DNA of 64,000 nucleotides from Salinicola salarius (GCF_003206135.1 NZ_PZJT01000002.1:172483-236482); one strand, 5' to 3'. Shown: positions 19,218 to 28,850, numbered from the stretch's first letter. Program-made: numbers and translations. Notes: generated by a model not told the origin, from the sequence alone.

Positions 19218-21341
19218 TCACCCGTTGGACTTCAATTGCACGTAATCCAGCAGGATCTGGGACGTCTCCTGCAGTTCGGCGCGATCGGTCGGGTTGGCGT
19301 CGTCGGCCTCTTCCTCGCCGTTGTCACTGCTCTGATCGTCATTGCCGGCCTGATCGTCATCGCCGGCCTGGTCGTTGCCTGACGTCTCGTCCTGTTCGCG
19401 GGCATCGGTCCAGTGATCGAGCGGTTCCATGCCCAGCGCCCTGCGCCGCTGGTTCTCGAGCGCCAGTTGCTCGGTCTCCTGGGCGTCCATTTCACGCTGA
19501 CGCTGCTCCTTGTTGAGGCTGATGCTGGTCTGCTGATCGCGCAGCCGCTTGCTCAACTGAGCCTGCTTCTCCAGGTAGACGAAGTCCGGGTCGTTGGCGA
19601 TGCGCTGCTCGTGGCGATCCTGCAGCGCTTCCAGATAACGCCACGGCTCGCCGTAAAGACGGTACTGCACCGGGCGGACGCGATCCCAGGGGAGGGCGTT
19701 GTCGAGGGCGCTTTCGCCGATCTCGTCGGGGTCGATCAGGCTCGGGAACAGTATGTCCGGCTCGACACCGCGGTGCTGCGTGCTTTCGCCGGAAATGCGG
19801 TAGAACTTGGCGCGGGTCAGCTTGATCTGACCGTGGCTCAGGTCGGTCAGCGTCTGGACGGTGCCCTTGCCGAACGTGCGGCTGCCGACCACCAGGCCGC
19901 GACCGTAGTCCTGGATCGCGCCGGCGAAGATTTCCGAGGCGGAAGCGGAAAGCCGGTTGACCAGCACCGCCAGCGGACCTTCGTAGGCCACCCCGGCATC
20001 GGTATCGCCGTAGAGATTGATGCGTCCGCCGGCATCGCGGACCTGAACGGTGGGGCCCCGGTCGATGAACAGGCCGATCATGGAGTTGGCTTCCTGGAGC
20101 GCGCCGCCACCGTCATTGCGCAGATCGAGCACGATGCCTTCGACGTTCTGCGCCTTGAGCTTGTCGATCTCCTTGGCCACGTCCCGGGTGGTGCTGCGGT
20201 AGTCGGACTCGCCCGCCTGCCAGGCATCGAAGTCGACATAGAACGCCGGCACGGTGATGATGCCGATCTTGTGCGTCGTACCGTCACGCTGGATCTCTTC
20301 CACCCGGCTGTGGGCGGCCTGATCCTCGAGCTTGACGGTATCCCGCGTGATCCGGATGGTATGCGTGCGGGTCACGTCGACGGCCTTGGCCGGGATGATG
20401 TCGAGCCGCACCGTCGAGCCTTTCGGGCCGCGGATCAGGTCGACGACTTCATCGAGACGCATGCCAACCACGTTGACCATGTCGCCGTCTTCGTCCTGGC
20501 CCACGGCAACGATACGGTCCGCCGGCTGCAGCGCGCCGCTCTTGTCGGCAGGCCCGCCGGGCACCAGGCTCGATACCTTGACGTACTCGCCGTCGCTCTG
20601 CAGCAGCGCGCCGATCCCTTCCAGCGAAAGACGCATCTGGATGTCGAAGGATTCGCTCTGCTGGGGGGAAAAGTATTCGGTATGCGGGTCGACCGTGCCG
20701 GTGACCGCTGCCATCAACAGCACGAGCACGTCTTCGGCATTGGTCTGGCGGACGCGATTGAGCTGATTGGCGTAGCGATCGTGGAGCGTCTTCTGGATCT
20801 CCTTCGGCGACTGGTCGCTCAAGGAGAGCGTCAGGGCGGCATTCTCCAGCCGCTTGTTCCAGAGTTCGTCAAGCGCCCCCTCGCTGCCCGCCCAGGGAGA
20901 GTCTTCCCGGTCGAGCGCCAGACGCTCGTTGCTGGTGTAGTCGTAGTCGATGCCTTGATCGACCTTGTCTACCAGCCACTGGAGCCGGGCTTCCACACGA
21001 TCCTGATAGTGTGAATAAAATGCATAGACGCGGTCCAGAGCACCGGACTTGACGGCATCATCGAGTGACGTTTCCAGGTCGCTGAAATTGTCGACGTCTC
21101 GTTGCAGCAGATAAGCGCGCTGATCGTCCAGCACGTCCAGCAGACGTTGAAAGGCTCGCTTCGACCAATCGTCGTCGAGATCGACGTCGGCGTAGTGGCC
21201 ATATTGCAGTGACTCGGCGACCTCGCTTGCCGCCTGACGCTGATCGTCCGTTGGGGTGGGACCGGCTAGCGCCGTGACGCTCCATGCCAGCAATAGCAAA
21301 CACATGGCCGCGTACCGAGCGGCGACAGTCAGGGTCATCAA
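19218..21341 (-). CDS. prc: carboxy-terminal processing (tail-specific) protease
   Basis: A 707-residue periplasmic S41 serine protease that trims or degrades proteins through their C-termini (penicillin-binding protein 3 and MepS in E. coli). A signal peptide is visible (CLLLLAWSVTALA). An N-terminal helical domain is followed by a PDZ domain near residues 235-320 (YVKVSSLVPGGPADKSGAL). The catalytic core has DLRNDGGGALQEA, the serine in NRLSASASEIF, and the lysine in SRTFGKGTVQTL. The C-terminal domain ends with an acidic, Asn/Asp/Gln-rich linker of about 45 residues before the final helix. It diverges from the M18 peptidase gene with 130 bp between them. Confidence 0.95.
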   Translation of the reverse strand: MMTLTVAARYAAMCLLLLAWSVTALAGPTPTDDQRQAASEVAESLQYGHYADVDLDDDWSKRAFQRLLDVLDDQRAYLLQRDVDNFSDLETSLDDAVKSGALDRVYAFYSHYQDRVEARLQWLVDKVDQGIDYDYTSNERLALDREDSPWAGSEGALDELWNKRLENAALTLSLSDQSPKEIQKTLHDRYANQLNRVRQTNAEDVLVLLMAAVTGTVDPHTEYFSPQQSESFDIQMRLSLEGIGALLQSDGEYVKVSSLVPGGPADKSGALQPADRIVAVGQDEDGDMVNVVGMRLDEVVDLIRGPKGSTVRLDIIPAKAVDVTRTHTIRITRDTVKLEDQAAHSRVEEIQRDGTTHKIGIITVPAFYVDFDAWQAGESDYRSTTRDVAKEIDKLKAQNVEGIVLDLRNDGGGALQEANSMIGLFIDRGPTVQVRDAGGRINLYGDTDAGVAYEGPLAVLVNRLSASASEIFAGAIQDYGRGLVVGSRTFGKGTVQTLTDLSHGQIKLTRAKFYRISGESTQHRGVEPDILFPSLIDPDEIGESALDNALPWDRVRPVQYRLYGEPWRYLEALQDRHEQRIANDPDFVYLEKQAQLSKRLRDQQTSISLNKEQRQREMDAQETEQLALENQRRRALGMEPLDHWTDAREQDETSGNDQAGDDDQAGNDDQSSDNGEEEADDANPTDRAELQETSQILLDYVQLKSNG

Positions 21342-21471
21342 TGAAGCACTCCCGGTTTCCTGTACACTCTCTATTCCCTAGAAGACCACCGGATCCATGA
21401 ATCTTTTTCAGGTCCGGGACCTATTGTAGCAGTCAGTCCGCGTGACTACAGACCGACATCCGAGGAAACCC

Positions 21472-22788
21472 ATGTCAGAACACGCCGCCGACAAGGCTCT
21501 CGAAGATCGCTTGCTCGATTTCCTCCAGCGCTCGCCCTCTCCCTGGCACGCCACCGCCAACCTCGTGACACGACTGGAGGCGGCAGGATATCGGCCTCTC
21601 AAGGAAACTGACAGCTGGAAGTTAACACGAGGCGACAAATATTACGTGACGCGTAACGATAGTGCCTTGATCGCGTTCCAGTTGCCGGCTTCGCCGCTCG
21701 AGGCGATGCGCATGGTCGGCGCGCATACGGACAGCCCGGCGCTGCGGCTCAAGCCGCAACCGGCGATCGTCAACAAGGGCTGGCTGCAGTTGGGTGTCCA
21801 GGTCTATGGCGGTGCGTTGCTGTCGCCGTGGTTCGATCGCGACCTGGGGATCGCCGGTCGGGTTCACGTTCGCCGAACCGATGGCCGTCTGCAAGGAGTT
21901 TTGCTCAATGTGGGCGATCCGGTAGCGATCATCCCCAGCCTGGCGATCCATATGGATCGTGAAGCCAACAACGGTCGTGCCCTGAATGCGCAGACGCAGA
22001 TGGCACCGCTGCTGATGCAGGGCGGCGATGCCCCGGATTTCGATCACCTGCTCAAGCAGTGGATCGAGCGTGAGCACGCCATCGAGGTGGCGGACATCGT
22101 CGACTTCGAGCTGGGCTTCTACGACGTCCAGCCGCCAGCGCGGGTCGGCATCAACGGGGAAATGATCGCCAGCGCTCGGCTCGACAACCTGCTCTCCTGC
22201 TTCATCGGTGTCGAAGCGCTGTTGGCTGCCGATGGCCAGCAGGGCGCACTGTTCGTCGCCAACGATCACGAGGAAGTCGGCAGTGCCAGTGCCTGTGGCG
22301 CCCAGGGGCCGTTTCTGGCCGACGTGCTGCGTCGCGTGAATGCCGCGCTCGGCGAGCCGGGCGACGAAGGCTTCGTACGGTTGATCCAGCGCTCCCTGAT
22401 GATCTCCTGCGACAACGCCCACGCCGTGCACCCCAACTTCGCCGACAAGCACGACGCCAATCATGGGCCGTTACTCAACGCCGGGCCGGTGATCAAGGTC
22501 AACGCCAGCCAGCGTTACGCCACCAACAGCGCCACGGCGGCACTGTTCCAGGATATCTGTCGTGAAGCCGACGTGCCGGTGCAGCAGTTCGTGACCCGCG
22601 CGGACATGGGCTGCGGCAGCACCATCGGCCCGATCACCGCCACCGAGCTGGGCGTGCCGACCATCGACGTGGGCGTACCGCAATTCGGCATGCACTCGAT
22701 TCGCGAAACGGCAGGCAGTCGTGACCCGGCGTACCTGATCCGGGCGTTGAAGGTGTTCTTCGATCGAGCCGATCTGATGACCGGTTGA
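21472..22788 (+). CDS. apeB: M18 family aminopeptidase
   Basis: A 438-residue cytoplasmic zinc aminopeptidase related to aspartyl aminopeptidase. Metal and catalytic motifs are GAHTDSPALRLKP, FVANDHEEVGSAS, CDNAHAVHPN and PQFGMHSIRE, with ADMGCGSTIGPI between the last two. The ATG at 21472 follows CGAGGAAA; an in-frame GTG at 21442 would add ten residues without a ribosome site. A hairpin terminator after it separates it from the D-glutamate genes, so it is probably transcribed alone. Release of acidic residues from peptides would be metabolically adjacent to the next genes, but no link is proven. Confidence 0.93.
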   Translation: MSEHAADKALEDRLLDFLQRSPSPWHATANLVTRLEAAGYRPLKETDSWKLTRGDKYYVTRNDSALIAFQLPASPLEAMRMVGAHTDSPALRLKPQPAIVNKGWLQLGVQVYGGALLSPWFDRDLGIAGRVHVRRTDGRLQGVLLNVGDPVAIIPSLAIHMDREANNGRALNAQTQMAPLLMQGGDAPDFDHLLKQWIEREHAIEVADIVDFELGFYDVQPPARVGINGEMIASARLDNLLSCFIGVEALLAADGQQGALFVANDHEEVGSASACGAQGPFLADVLRRVNAALGEPGDEGFVRLIQRSLMISCDNAHAVHPNFADKHDANHGPLLNAGPVIKVNASQRYATNSATAALFQDICREADVPVQQFVTRADMGCGSTIGPITATELGVPTIDVGVPQFGMHSIRETAGSRDPAYLIRALKVFFDRADLMTG

Positions 22789-22835
22789 GTCGCGTCAGTC
22801 AAACTGGCTGATGGCGGTGCAGGATGACGTTCGGT

Positions 22836-22862
22836 GCCGACCGCTTGCGGGTCGGCTCTTTC
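22836..22862 (+). terminator. intrinsic terminator after apeB
   Basis: GCCGACC and GGTCGGC form a 7-bp stem around a short loop, followed by TCTTTCC. It stands 48 bases after the apeB stop and just before the next gene start, so it could also act as an attenuator for that gene. Confidence 0.6.
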
Positions 22863-22885
22863 CACATTGAACGAGTAGTGATGAC

Positions 22886-23887
22886 ATGCTCAAGACTCCC
22901 TATTTGCTGTTCCTGGGCGACGTGCCCGATCCGCTGTCGGCGAAGGTCGCCCAGGGCATTCGCGACTGGCGCCCGGAGTATGCGCTGGGACAGTACCGGT
23001 TACCGGGCTGCCAGGCGGACATGAAGCTACCGGATCTCGATATCGAGGAAGCCGTGGCGCAAGGCGCCAGGACGCTGGTGATCGGCGCGGCCAATCGCGG
23101 CGGGGTGATTTCCCGCAGCTGGATTGCGGTGCTCAAGGAGGCGCTGGCCGCCGGCATGGATATCGCTTCCGGCCTGCACAATCTGCTGCGTGACGAGCCG
23201 GAGCTGGTGGAGGCGGCGGAGAAGTATGGCGGGCGCCTGATCGACGTGCGCGTGCCGCAGGTTCAGTATCCGATCGGCGACGGCAAGAAACGCCGTGGCA
23301 AGCGCTGCCTGGCGGTCGGGACCGACTGTTCCATCGGCAAGATGTACACCGCACTGGCGCTGGACATCGCCCTGCGCGAGCGCGGCGCCAAGTCGAGCTT
23401 CCGCGCCACCGGCCAGACCGGCATTCTGATCACTGGCGAAGGCGTGCCGCTGGATGCCGTCATCGCCGATTTCATGGCCGGTTCCATCGAATGGCTGACG
23501 CCGGATAACGACGACGATCATTGGGACATCATCGAAGGGCAGGGCAGTCTGTTCCACCCCTCCTATTCCGGTGTCACCATGGCGTTGATTCACGGCGGCC
23601 AGCCGGATGCGCTGATCCTGTGCCATGAGCCGACGCGGACCCATATGCGAGGGTTGCCGCACTATTCGCTGCCGACGCTGGAACAGCTGCGCGATACGGC
23701 GCTGCCGCTGGCGCAGGTAGTGAACCCGGCGTGCCAGGTCGTCGGGGTCTCGGTCAATACCTCCGGTATGCCGGTCGACGAGGCGGACCGCTATCTGGAA
23801 GCGCTCGAGTCGCGTCTGGGATTGCCGTGTGTCGATCCCTACCGGCAGGGCGCGGATCGGCTGGCCGAGGCGGTGCTGGCATGCTGA
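22886..23887 (+). CDS. dgcN: DUF1611 protein, D-glutamate N-acetyltransferase type
   Basis: A 333-residue protein of the DUF1611 family with an N-terminal Rossmann-like domain and a C-terminal P-loop-like domain (CLAVGTDCSIGKMYTAL near residue 144, then IIEGQGSLFHPSYSGVT). Family members paired with an enolase-type enzyme are named DgcN and acetylate D-glutamate in marine bacteria; the assignment here rests on family and on the partner gene. The stop overlaps the start of the next gene (ATGCTGA), a strong sign of translational coupling. The ATG at 22886 gives the expected N-terminus, though its ribosome site is weak. Confidence 0.8.
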   Translation: MLKTPYLLFLGDVPDPLSAKVAQGIRDWRPEYALGQYRLPGCQADMKLPDLDIEEAVAQGARTLVIGAANRGGVISRSWIAVLKEALAAGMDIASGLHNLLRDEPELVEAAEKYGGRLIDVRVPQVQYPIGDGKKRRGKRCLAVGTDCSIGKMYTALALDIALRERGAKSSFRATGQTGILITGEGVPLDAVIADFMAGSIEWLTPDNDDDHWDIIEGQGSLFHPSYSGVTMALIHGGQPDALILCHEPTRTHMRGLPHYSLPTLEQLRDTALPLAQVVNPACQVVGVSVNTSGMPVDEADRYLEALESRLGLPCVDPYRQGADRLAEAVLAC

Positions 23888-24861
23888 AGCTGAGCGTCGA
23901 GGCGCAGGTATTTCCGCTCGCCGAAGTCTTCACCATCTCCCGCGGTTCGCGCAGCGAGGCGCGAGTCGTGGTCGCGACGCTGAGCGATGGCGCTCATGCT
24001 GGCCGCGGTGAATGTGTGCCCTATGCACACTACGGCGAGTCGGTCGATAGCGTCATCGCCCAGATCGAGTCGATGCGCGATGCGCTGGCGCAGGGCATGG
24101 ATCGTCTCGAACTGCAGTCGCGACTGCCGGCCGGTGCGGCACGCAATGCGCTCGACTGCGCGTTCTGGGATCTGGAAGCCAAGTCCGCCGGCAAGCCGGT
24201 GTGGGAGCTCGCCGGGATTGACGCGCCCAGGGCCGAGATCACCGCTTTCACGCTGTCGCTGGAGTCACCCGATGCCATGCGCGAGAAGGCCCGGCGCCAC
24301 GCCGCTCGGCCGCTGCTCAAGTTGAAACTGGGCGGCGAAGGGGATATCGAGCGCCTCGAGGCCGTTCGCGAGGGCGCGCCCGAGGCACGGATCATCGTCG
24401 ACGCCAACGAGGGCTGGGATCGCGACGCCTACGAACGTCTGGCGCCGACGCTGGTGTCGCTGGGAATCAGCATGGTCGAGCAGCCGCTGCCGGCGGGCCA
24501 GGATGCGCCGCTGGCGGAGATCGAGCGTCCGCTGCCGGTCTGCGCCGACGAGGCGTGTCACGACCGCACGTCGCTACCCGATCTGGTCGGCCGCTACGAC
24601 ATGGTCAACATCAAGCTCGACAAGACCGGCGGCTTGACCGAAGCGCTGGCACTCAAGCGGGAAGCGCTGGCGAGCGGGTTCGAGATCATGGTCGGCTGCA
24701 TGGTGGGGTCGTCTCTGTCGATGGCGCCGGCGCTGCTGGTGGCGCAGGGGGCGGCGGTGGTCGATCTCGATGGCCCGTTGCTGCTGGCACGGGATCGCGA
24801 GCACGGCATGCGTTTCGATGCCGATGGCATCCATCCGGCGACATCGGCATTGTGGGGTTGA
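23881..24861 (+). CDS. dgcA: enolase-superfamily epimerase/racemase, DgcA type
   Basis: A 326-residue member of the muconate-lactonizing subgroup, close to L-Ala-D/L-Glu epimerases. The N-terminal capping domain is followed by the barrel. The first acid/base lysine lies in LLKLKLGG, metal ligands in IIVDANEGW, in the VEQPLP glutamate and in CADEACH, and the second lysine in NIKLDKTGG. In the DgcN/DgcA pathway this partner racemises N-acetyl-D-glutamate, while the plain family role is dipeptide epimerisation in murein recycling. Tight coupling to dgcN favours the former. It is followed 109 bp later by a D-amino-acid-type aminotransferase. Confidence 0.85.
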   Translation: MLKLSVEAQVFPLAEVFTISRGSRSEARVVVATLSDGAHAGRGECVPYAHYGESVDSVIAQIESMRDALAQGMDRLELQSRLPAGAARNALDCAFWDLEAKSAGKPVWELAGIDAPRAEITAFTLSLESPDAMREKARRHAARPLLKLKLGGEGDIERLEAVREGAPEARIIVDANEGWDRDAYERLAPTLVSLGISMVEQPLPAGQDAPLAEIERPLPVCADEACHDRTSLPDLVGRYDMVNIKLDKTGGLTEALALKREALASGFEIMVGCMVGSSLSMAPALLVAQGAAVVDLDGPLLLARDREHGMRFDADGIHPATSALWG

Positions 24862-24970
24862 GCGAGCGCTATCCTGAGCCAGGGCTGCGCCGGTGCGATG
24901 CTAGTAGCAATGGATCTGAGCGTGAAGCACAGGAAGATGGACATGATGACAGACATAGAGACGGCATGAG

Positions 24971-25834
24971 ATGACACAGCGCACGGTCTACGTGAATGGC
25001 GACTACGTCGCGGAACAGGACGCCAAGGTATCGGTCTTCGATCGCGGCTTCCTGTTTGCCGACGGTGTCTACGAGGTTTGTTCGGTGCTCGAGGGCAAGC
25101 TGATCGATTTTCCCGGCCATATGCGGCGGTTGAAGCGTTCGGCGGGCGAACTCGAGATGGGGTTGCCGTGGGACGATGATGCGCTGCTGACGATCCATCG
25201 CGAATTGATCCGTCGCAACGCGCTCGAGGAGGGCATGGTCTATCTGCAGCTGACGCGAGGTAGCGCCGGCGACCGGGACTTCCACTATCCCGGCGCCGAT
25301 ACGCCGCCGACGCTGGTGCTGTTCACCCAGGCCAAGTCTCTCGTCGACAGCCGCAGTGGCCGCGAGGGCATTCGTGTCGCGACGCAGCCCGACTGGCGCT
25401 GGGCGCGGCGGGACATCAAGACGGTGCAGCTGCTCTATCCCGCGATGGCCAAGATGGCGGCGACGGCGGCCGGTGCCGACGATGCCTGGATGGTCGAGGA
25501 TGGTCTGGTGACCGAAGGAGCATCGAACAACGCGTGGATGCTGACCCATGACGGGACGCTGGTGACGCGGGAACTCTCCCACGCCATCCTCCCCGGTATT
25601 ACCCGAACCGTCGTTCTGGAGCTCGCCCAGGCGCTGTCGTTGCGCGTCGAGGAGCGGTCGTTCAGCGTCGAGGAGGCGCAGGGGGCCAGGGAGTGCTTTG
25701 TCACGTCGGCGTCGTCGTTCGTCACGCCGGTCGTCGCGATCGACGATGTGCCGGTCGCCGGTGGCCGCCCCGGCGAGGTAGCGCGAAAGCTGCGTGAAGC
25801 CTACATCGAGGAGAGTCGCCGTCGCGCCGTCTGA
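24971..25834 (+). CDS. dat: class IV aminotransferase, D-amino acid transaminase type
   Basis: A 287-residue pyridoxal-phosphate enzyme of fold type IV. Family markers are VFDRGFLFADGVYEV at the N-terminus, the lysine that binds PLP in RDIKTVQLLYPAMAK, the conserved glutamate in GLVTEGASNNAWM, and the phosphate-binding SHAILPGITRTVV and CFVTSASSFVTPV. D-alanine/D-glutamate interconversion is the most likely reaction, but branched-chain or aminodeoxychorismate activity cannot be excluded without the substrate-loop comparison. Same-strand dgcN and dgcA upstream support D-amino-acid metabolism. It ends in a strong bidirectional terminator shared with the tRNA-Met unit. Confidence 0.85.
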   Translation: MTQRTVYVNGDYVAEQDAKVSVFDRGFLFADGVYEVCSVLEGKLIDFPGHMRRLKRSAGELEMGLPWDDDALLTIHRELIRRNALEEGMVYLQLTRGSAGDRDFHYPGADTPPTLVLFTQAKSLVDSRSGREGIRVATQPDWRWARRDIKTVQLLYPAMAKMAATAAGADDAWMVEDGLVTEGASNNAWMLTHDGTLVTRELSHAILPGITRTVVLELAQALSLRVEERSFSVEEAQGARECFVTSASSFVTPVVAIDDVPVAGGRPGEVARKLREAYIEESRRRAV

Positions 25835-25907
25835 ATCGGGCGGCAGGCTGCGGGAATCGACAGCCTGCCGACCAGGCGGCAATAAGGAAAGCCGGCGTAA
25901 AGCCGAT

Positions 25908-25949
25908 ACGAAAAAGCCCGCCGATCATGAGAACGGCGGGCTTTTTCGT
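25908..25949. terminator. bidirectional intrinsic terminator
   Basis: ACGAAAAAGCCCGCCG (25908-25923) and CGGCGGGCTTTTTCGT (25934-25949) are perfect complements with a ten-base loop. T-runs exist on both strands, so it can end the dat operon on the plus strand and the ychF/tRNA-Met unit on the minus strand. Confidence 0.92.
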
Positions 25950-25955
25950 GATATC

Positions 25956-26032
25956 TGGTGGCTACGCCCTGATTCGAACAGGGGACCCCATCATTATGAG
26001 TGATGTGCTCTAACCAGCTGAGCTACGTAGCC
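25956..26032 (-). tRNA. tRNA-Met (CAT)
   Basis: Read on the minus strand, the acceptor arms GGCTACG and CGTAGCC pair, the anticodon loop is CTCATAA (anticodon CAT), the T-loop is TTCGAAT, and CCA is encoded. The G-C acceptor start and D-arm fit the elongator, not the initiator. It follows ychF, as in pseudomonads and Halomonas relatives. Confidence 0.95.
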
Positions 26033-26163
26033 TTCGAAGCAACCGTGTCGAGGTAGCCATGTCGAAGTAGACAGAGGCGCCTGACAACGGTTGCGAATAC
26101 TACCATAACTTGATGAAACGTCAACGCTTTCCGACATCGGAATCGGTTTTTCGGGCCGGTGCG

Positions 26164-27255
26164 TCAGACATTGAAGCGGAAGTGCATGACGTCGCCATCC
26201 TTCACGACGTAAGCCTTGCCTTCGAGACGCCACTTGCCGGCCTCCTTGGCGCCGTTCTCGCCACCCAGGGCGACGAAGTCCTCGTAGCTGACCACTTCAG
26301 CGCGAATAAAGCCCTTCTCGAAGTCGGTGTGAATCACGCCGGCCGCCTGCGGTGCGGTCGCGCCGACCTTGACAGTCCAGGCTCGGACTTCCTTCACCCC
26401 GGCGGTGAAATAGGTCTGCAGCCCCAGCAGGCCGTAGCCGGCACGAATGACGCGATCGAGGCCGGGTTCTTCCATGCCCATTTCTTCGAGGAACATGGCG
26501 CGTTCTTCGTCCTCGAGCTCAGCGATCTCCGCTTCCAGCTTGTTGCAGACCGGCACGACCACCGCATTCTCCCTGGCGGCGATCTCGCGCACGACATCGA
26601 GGTGAGGGTTGTTGTCGAACCCGTCCTCGTTGACGTTGGCGATGTACATCGTCGGCTTGAGCGTGAGGAAGCCGAAGCTGCGCAACTGCTGTTGTTCCTC
26701 GGCGTCGAGACCGAAGCTGCGCAGCGGCTGGCCTTCGGCCAGGTGCGGCTGGATACGATCCAGAATGGCCTTGGTGGCGATCGCCTCCTTGTCACCGCCC
26801 TTGACCACACGGGTCAGGCGCTGGATCGAGCGTTCGACGGCGTCGAGGTCGGCCAGGGCCAGCTCGAGATTGATGGTCTCGATATCGGCGGTGGGGTCGA
26901 CCTGGTTGGCGACGTGGATGACGTTGTCGTCGTCGAAGCAGCGAACCACGTGGGCGATGGCGTCGGTTTCGCGGATGTTGGCGAGGAACTGGTTGCCCAG
27001 GCCTTCACCCTTGGAGGCGCCTTCGACCAGGCCGGCGATATCGACGAACTCCATCGTGGTCGGCACCACCTTTTCCGGCTTGACGATCTCGGCGAGCTTG
27101 TCGAGACGCGGGTCGGGCATCGGCACGATACCGGTATTGGGTTCGATGGTGCAGAACGGGAAGTTCTCGGCATCGATGCCGGAGCGAGTCAATGCATTGA
27201 AGAGGGTCGACTTGCCAACGTTGGGCAGGCCGACGATGCCGCAATTGAAACCCAT
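26164..27255 (-). CDS. ychF: redox-regulated ATPase/GTPase YchF
   Basis: A 363-residue Obg-related P-loop NTPase that binds ribosomes and prefers ATP. Motifs are [14 protein letters not shown] (Walker A), FCTIEPNTG (switch I), [21 protein letters not shown] (switch II region, partly shown), a central coiled-coil insertion, and the TGS domain with [19 protein letters not shown] and ending FRFNV. The start codon at 27255 gives the invariant [12 protein letters not shown]. It lies 167 bp after pth on the same strand; a heptanucleotide repeat sits in that gap. Confidence 0.97.
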   Translation of the reverse strand: MGFNCGIVGLPNVGKSTLFNALTRSGIDAENFPFCTIEPNTGIVPMPDPRLDKLAEIVKPEKVVPTTMEFVDIAGLVEGASKGEGLGNQFLANIRETDAIAHVVRCFDDDNVIHVANQVDPTADIETINLELALADLDAVERSIQRLTRVVKGGDKEAIATKAILDRIQPHLAEGQPLRSFGLDAEEQQQLRSFGFLTLKPTMYIANVNEDGFDNNPHLDVVREIAARENAVVVPVCNKLEAEIAELEDEERAMFLEEMGMEEPGLDRVIRAGYGLLGLQTYFTAGVKEVRAWTVKVGATAPQAAGVIHTDFEKGFIRAEVVSYEDFVALGGENGAKEAGKWRLEGKAYVVKDGDVMHFRFNV

Positions 27256-27380
27256 GGTGTATCCCTGAAACGATGTGATCCTGAATTCGATTCGATCATG
27301 GCAGACGCGAACGAATAAGCACGAAAAAGTGAATGGCGGGCATTCTACGGGACGCGGTCGGCGGGGGCCAGACTCTTGCC

Positions 27381-27420
27381 GAGCTACGAGCTACGAGCTA
27401 CGAGCTACGAGCTACGAGCG
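27381..27420. repeat. heptanucleotide tandem repeat (GAGCTAC) of 5.7 copies
   Basis: Five perfect GAGCTAC units followed by GAGCG run up to three bases before the pth stop codon triplet. The unit length is not a multiple that keeps frame over one step, and the array is non-coding for pth and ychF. It is a candidate variable-number locus. Confidence 0.95.
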
Positions 27421-27422
27421 AA

Positions 27423-28007
27423 TCAGGCGGGTTTAAAACTATGCAGACGATTCATCGCCTTGGCCCAATCTCCGGCGAGTACGTCAGGCAGGGTGGTGAT
27501 GGTCTCGTCCAGCGAGTCGTCGATGGCCTGGCGTTCGGCCTTGCCGGGACGACCGAGGACATAGTTGGTGACGAGCTTGGCACTGCCGGGGTGGCCGATG
27601 CCGATACGCAAACGGTGGAAACCGTTGCTGTTGCCCAGGGCACTGATGATATCGCGCAGGCCGTTGTGGCCGCCGTGTCCGCCACCCGTCTTGTAACGGG
27701 CGCAGCCGGGCGCGATGTCGAGTTCGTCGTGAGCGACGAGGAGCTCGTCCGGCGCGATCTTGAAGAACTGGCACAGCGCAGCCACCGAGGCACCGCTGCG
27801 ATTCATGAAAGTGGTGGGGTTGAGCAGATGAAGATCGTGCCCGCCCAGGCGGATCCTGGCATGAAGACCCAGAAACTTGCGTTCGGGACGCAGCGTTTCC
27901 GCTGCGTCCCGAGCGAGCTGTTCGACCAGCCAGGCACCGGCATTGTGACGGGTGTCTTCGTATTCCGGCCCCGGATTACCGAGACCGATGATCGCTTTCA
28001 CTGTCAT
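27423..28007 (-). CDS. pth: peptidyl-tRNA hydrolase
   Basis: A 194-residue cytoplasmic enzyme that recycles peptidyl-tRNAs released from stalled ribosomes. Visible motifs are [19 protein letters not shown] with the catalytic histidine, [21 protein letters not shown] and [13 protein letters not shown], then [12 protein letters not shown]. The ATG at 28007 gives the invariant N-terminus; the frame is open for 50 more codons upstream but these overlap rplY. It is 34 bp downstream of rplY, so it belongs to the prs-rplY-pth unit. Confidence 0.96.
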   Translation of the reverse strand: MTVKAIIGLGNPGPEYEDTRHNAGAWLVEQLARDAAETLRPERKFLGLHARIRLGGHDLHLLNPTTFMNRSGASVAALCQFFKIAPDELLVAHDELDIAPGCARYKTGGGHGGHNGLRDIISALGNSNGFHRLRIGIGHPGSAKLVTNYVLGRPGKAERQAIDDSLDETITTLPDVLAGDWAKAMNRLHSFKPA

Positions 28008-28041
28008 GCCGACTGCCTGTTGTCCGGTCTCTGACGCAGGA

Positions 28042-28689
28042 TTACGCGTCGCCTTTCGGTTCGCCTTCTTCGTCGACACCTTCACCGGCGACTTCGTCGT
28101 CACTGGCGACGGTCGGGTGCGTGACGCTGACGACGCCGGCGTCGTGCTCTTCACCATGGGTCAGCTCGACCAGAGTCACACCTTCCGGCAGTTTGATGTC
28201 GGACAGGTGAATGGTTTCGCCGAGGCCCAGGTTGGCCACGTCGACTTCGATGTATTCCGGCAGCTTGGACGGCAGACAGCTGATCTGAACGTCGTTGTTC
28301 AGAACGTGCAGCACGCCACCTTCGTCCTTGACGCCTTTGCACGTTTCTTCGTTGAGGAAGTGCAGCGGAACGTTCAGGGTCAGCTCGTGGGTCGCATCGA
28401 CGCGCATGAAGTCGGCGTGAGTGACCAGCGCCTTGTACGGGTGGCGCTGCAGATCACGGATGACGACCTGCTCGCTCTTGCCGTCGATATTGATGTCGAT
28501 GATCGAGGAGAAGAACGCTTCTTCTTCGATCGCCTTGTAGAAGGCCGGCTTGTCGATGGTGATCGGCTGCGGCTCGGCAGAGCCACCGTAGATGATGGCA
28601 GCGACCTGTTCGTTCTTGCGGCGCAGGCGGCGGCTCGCACCTTTCCCCAGCTCCTTGCGAACATTGGCGGTCAGGGTGTAATGGGACAT
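28042..28689 (-). CDS. rplY: 50S ribosomal protein L25 (Ctc/TL5 type)
   Basis: A 215-residue long form of L25, which binds 5S rRNA. The N-terminal L25 domain ([19 protein letters not shown], then [15 protein letters not shown]) is followed by the TL5 C-terminal beta domain ([20 protein letters not shown]) and an acidic tail rich in D, E and V after residue 190. The acidic tail fits halophile proteomes. It lies 161 bp after prs on the same strand. Confidence 0.96.
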   Translation of the reverse strand: MSHYTLTANVRKELGKGASRRLRRKNEQVAAIIYGGSAEPQPITIDKPAFYKAIEEEAFFSSIIDINIDGKSEQVVIRDLQRHPYKALVTHADFMRVDATHELTLNVPLHFLNEETCKGVKDEGGVLHVLNNDVQISCLPSKLPEYIEVDVANLGLGETIHLSDIKLPEGVTLVELTHGEEHDAGVVSVTHPTVASDDEVAGEGVDEEGEPKGDA

Positions 28690-28760
28690 TGATTGTCACC
28701 TCTAATGGTCAAGTAATGGAAATCGGCATCGCCCGCGACCAGACGATGCCGTTTCCAGTA

Positions 28761-28787
28761 GGGCCACTGCCCTCATGGCAGTGGCCC
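28761..28787. repeat. perfect hairpin in the prs-rplY gap
   Basis: GGGCCACTGCC and GGCAGTGGCCC are perfect 11-bp arms around five bases. No U-tract follows on the minus strand, so it could be an RNA stability or processing element, not a full terminator. Confidence 0.55.
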
Positions 28788-28850
28788 ACGTATCCGCGCG
28801 GGGTTCCCTGTCGGTTCGGAACGACCGTGATCGGGCCATTCCGATGGCGA

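Noticed and set aside
19413..21014. 533-codon plus-strand frame opposite prc
   Set aside because: The minus-strand S41 protease has a signal peptide, PDZ and catalytic residues; the plus frame is an antisense shadow.
26110..27318. 402-codon plus-strand frame opposite ychF
   Set aside because: ychF is a full-length conserved NTPase on the minus strand; the plus frame has no motif.
27381..27420. Possible CRISPR or repeat-spacer array at the GAGCTAC repeats
   Set aside because: Units are seven bases with no spacers and no cas genes are present; it is a simple tandem repeat.
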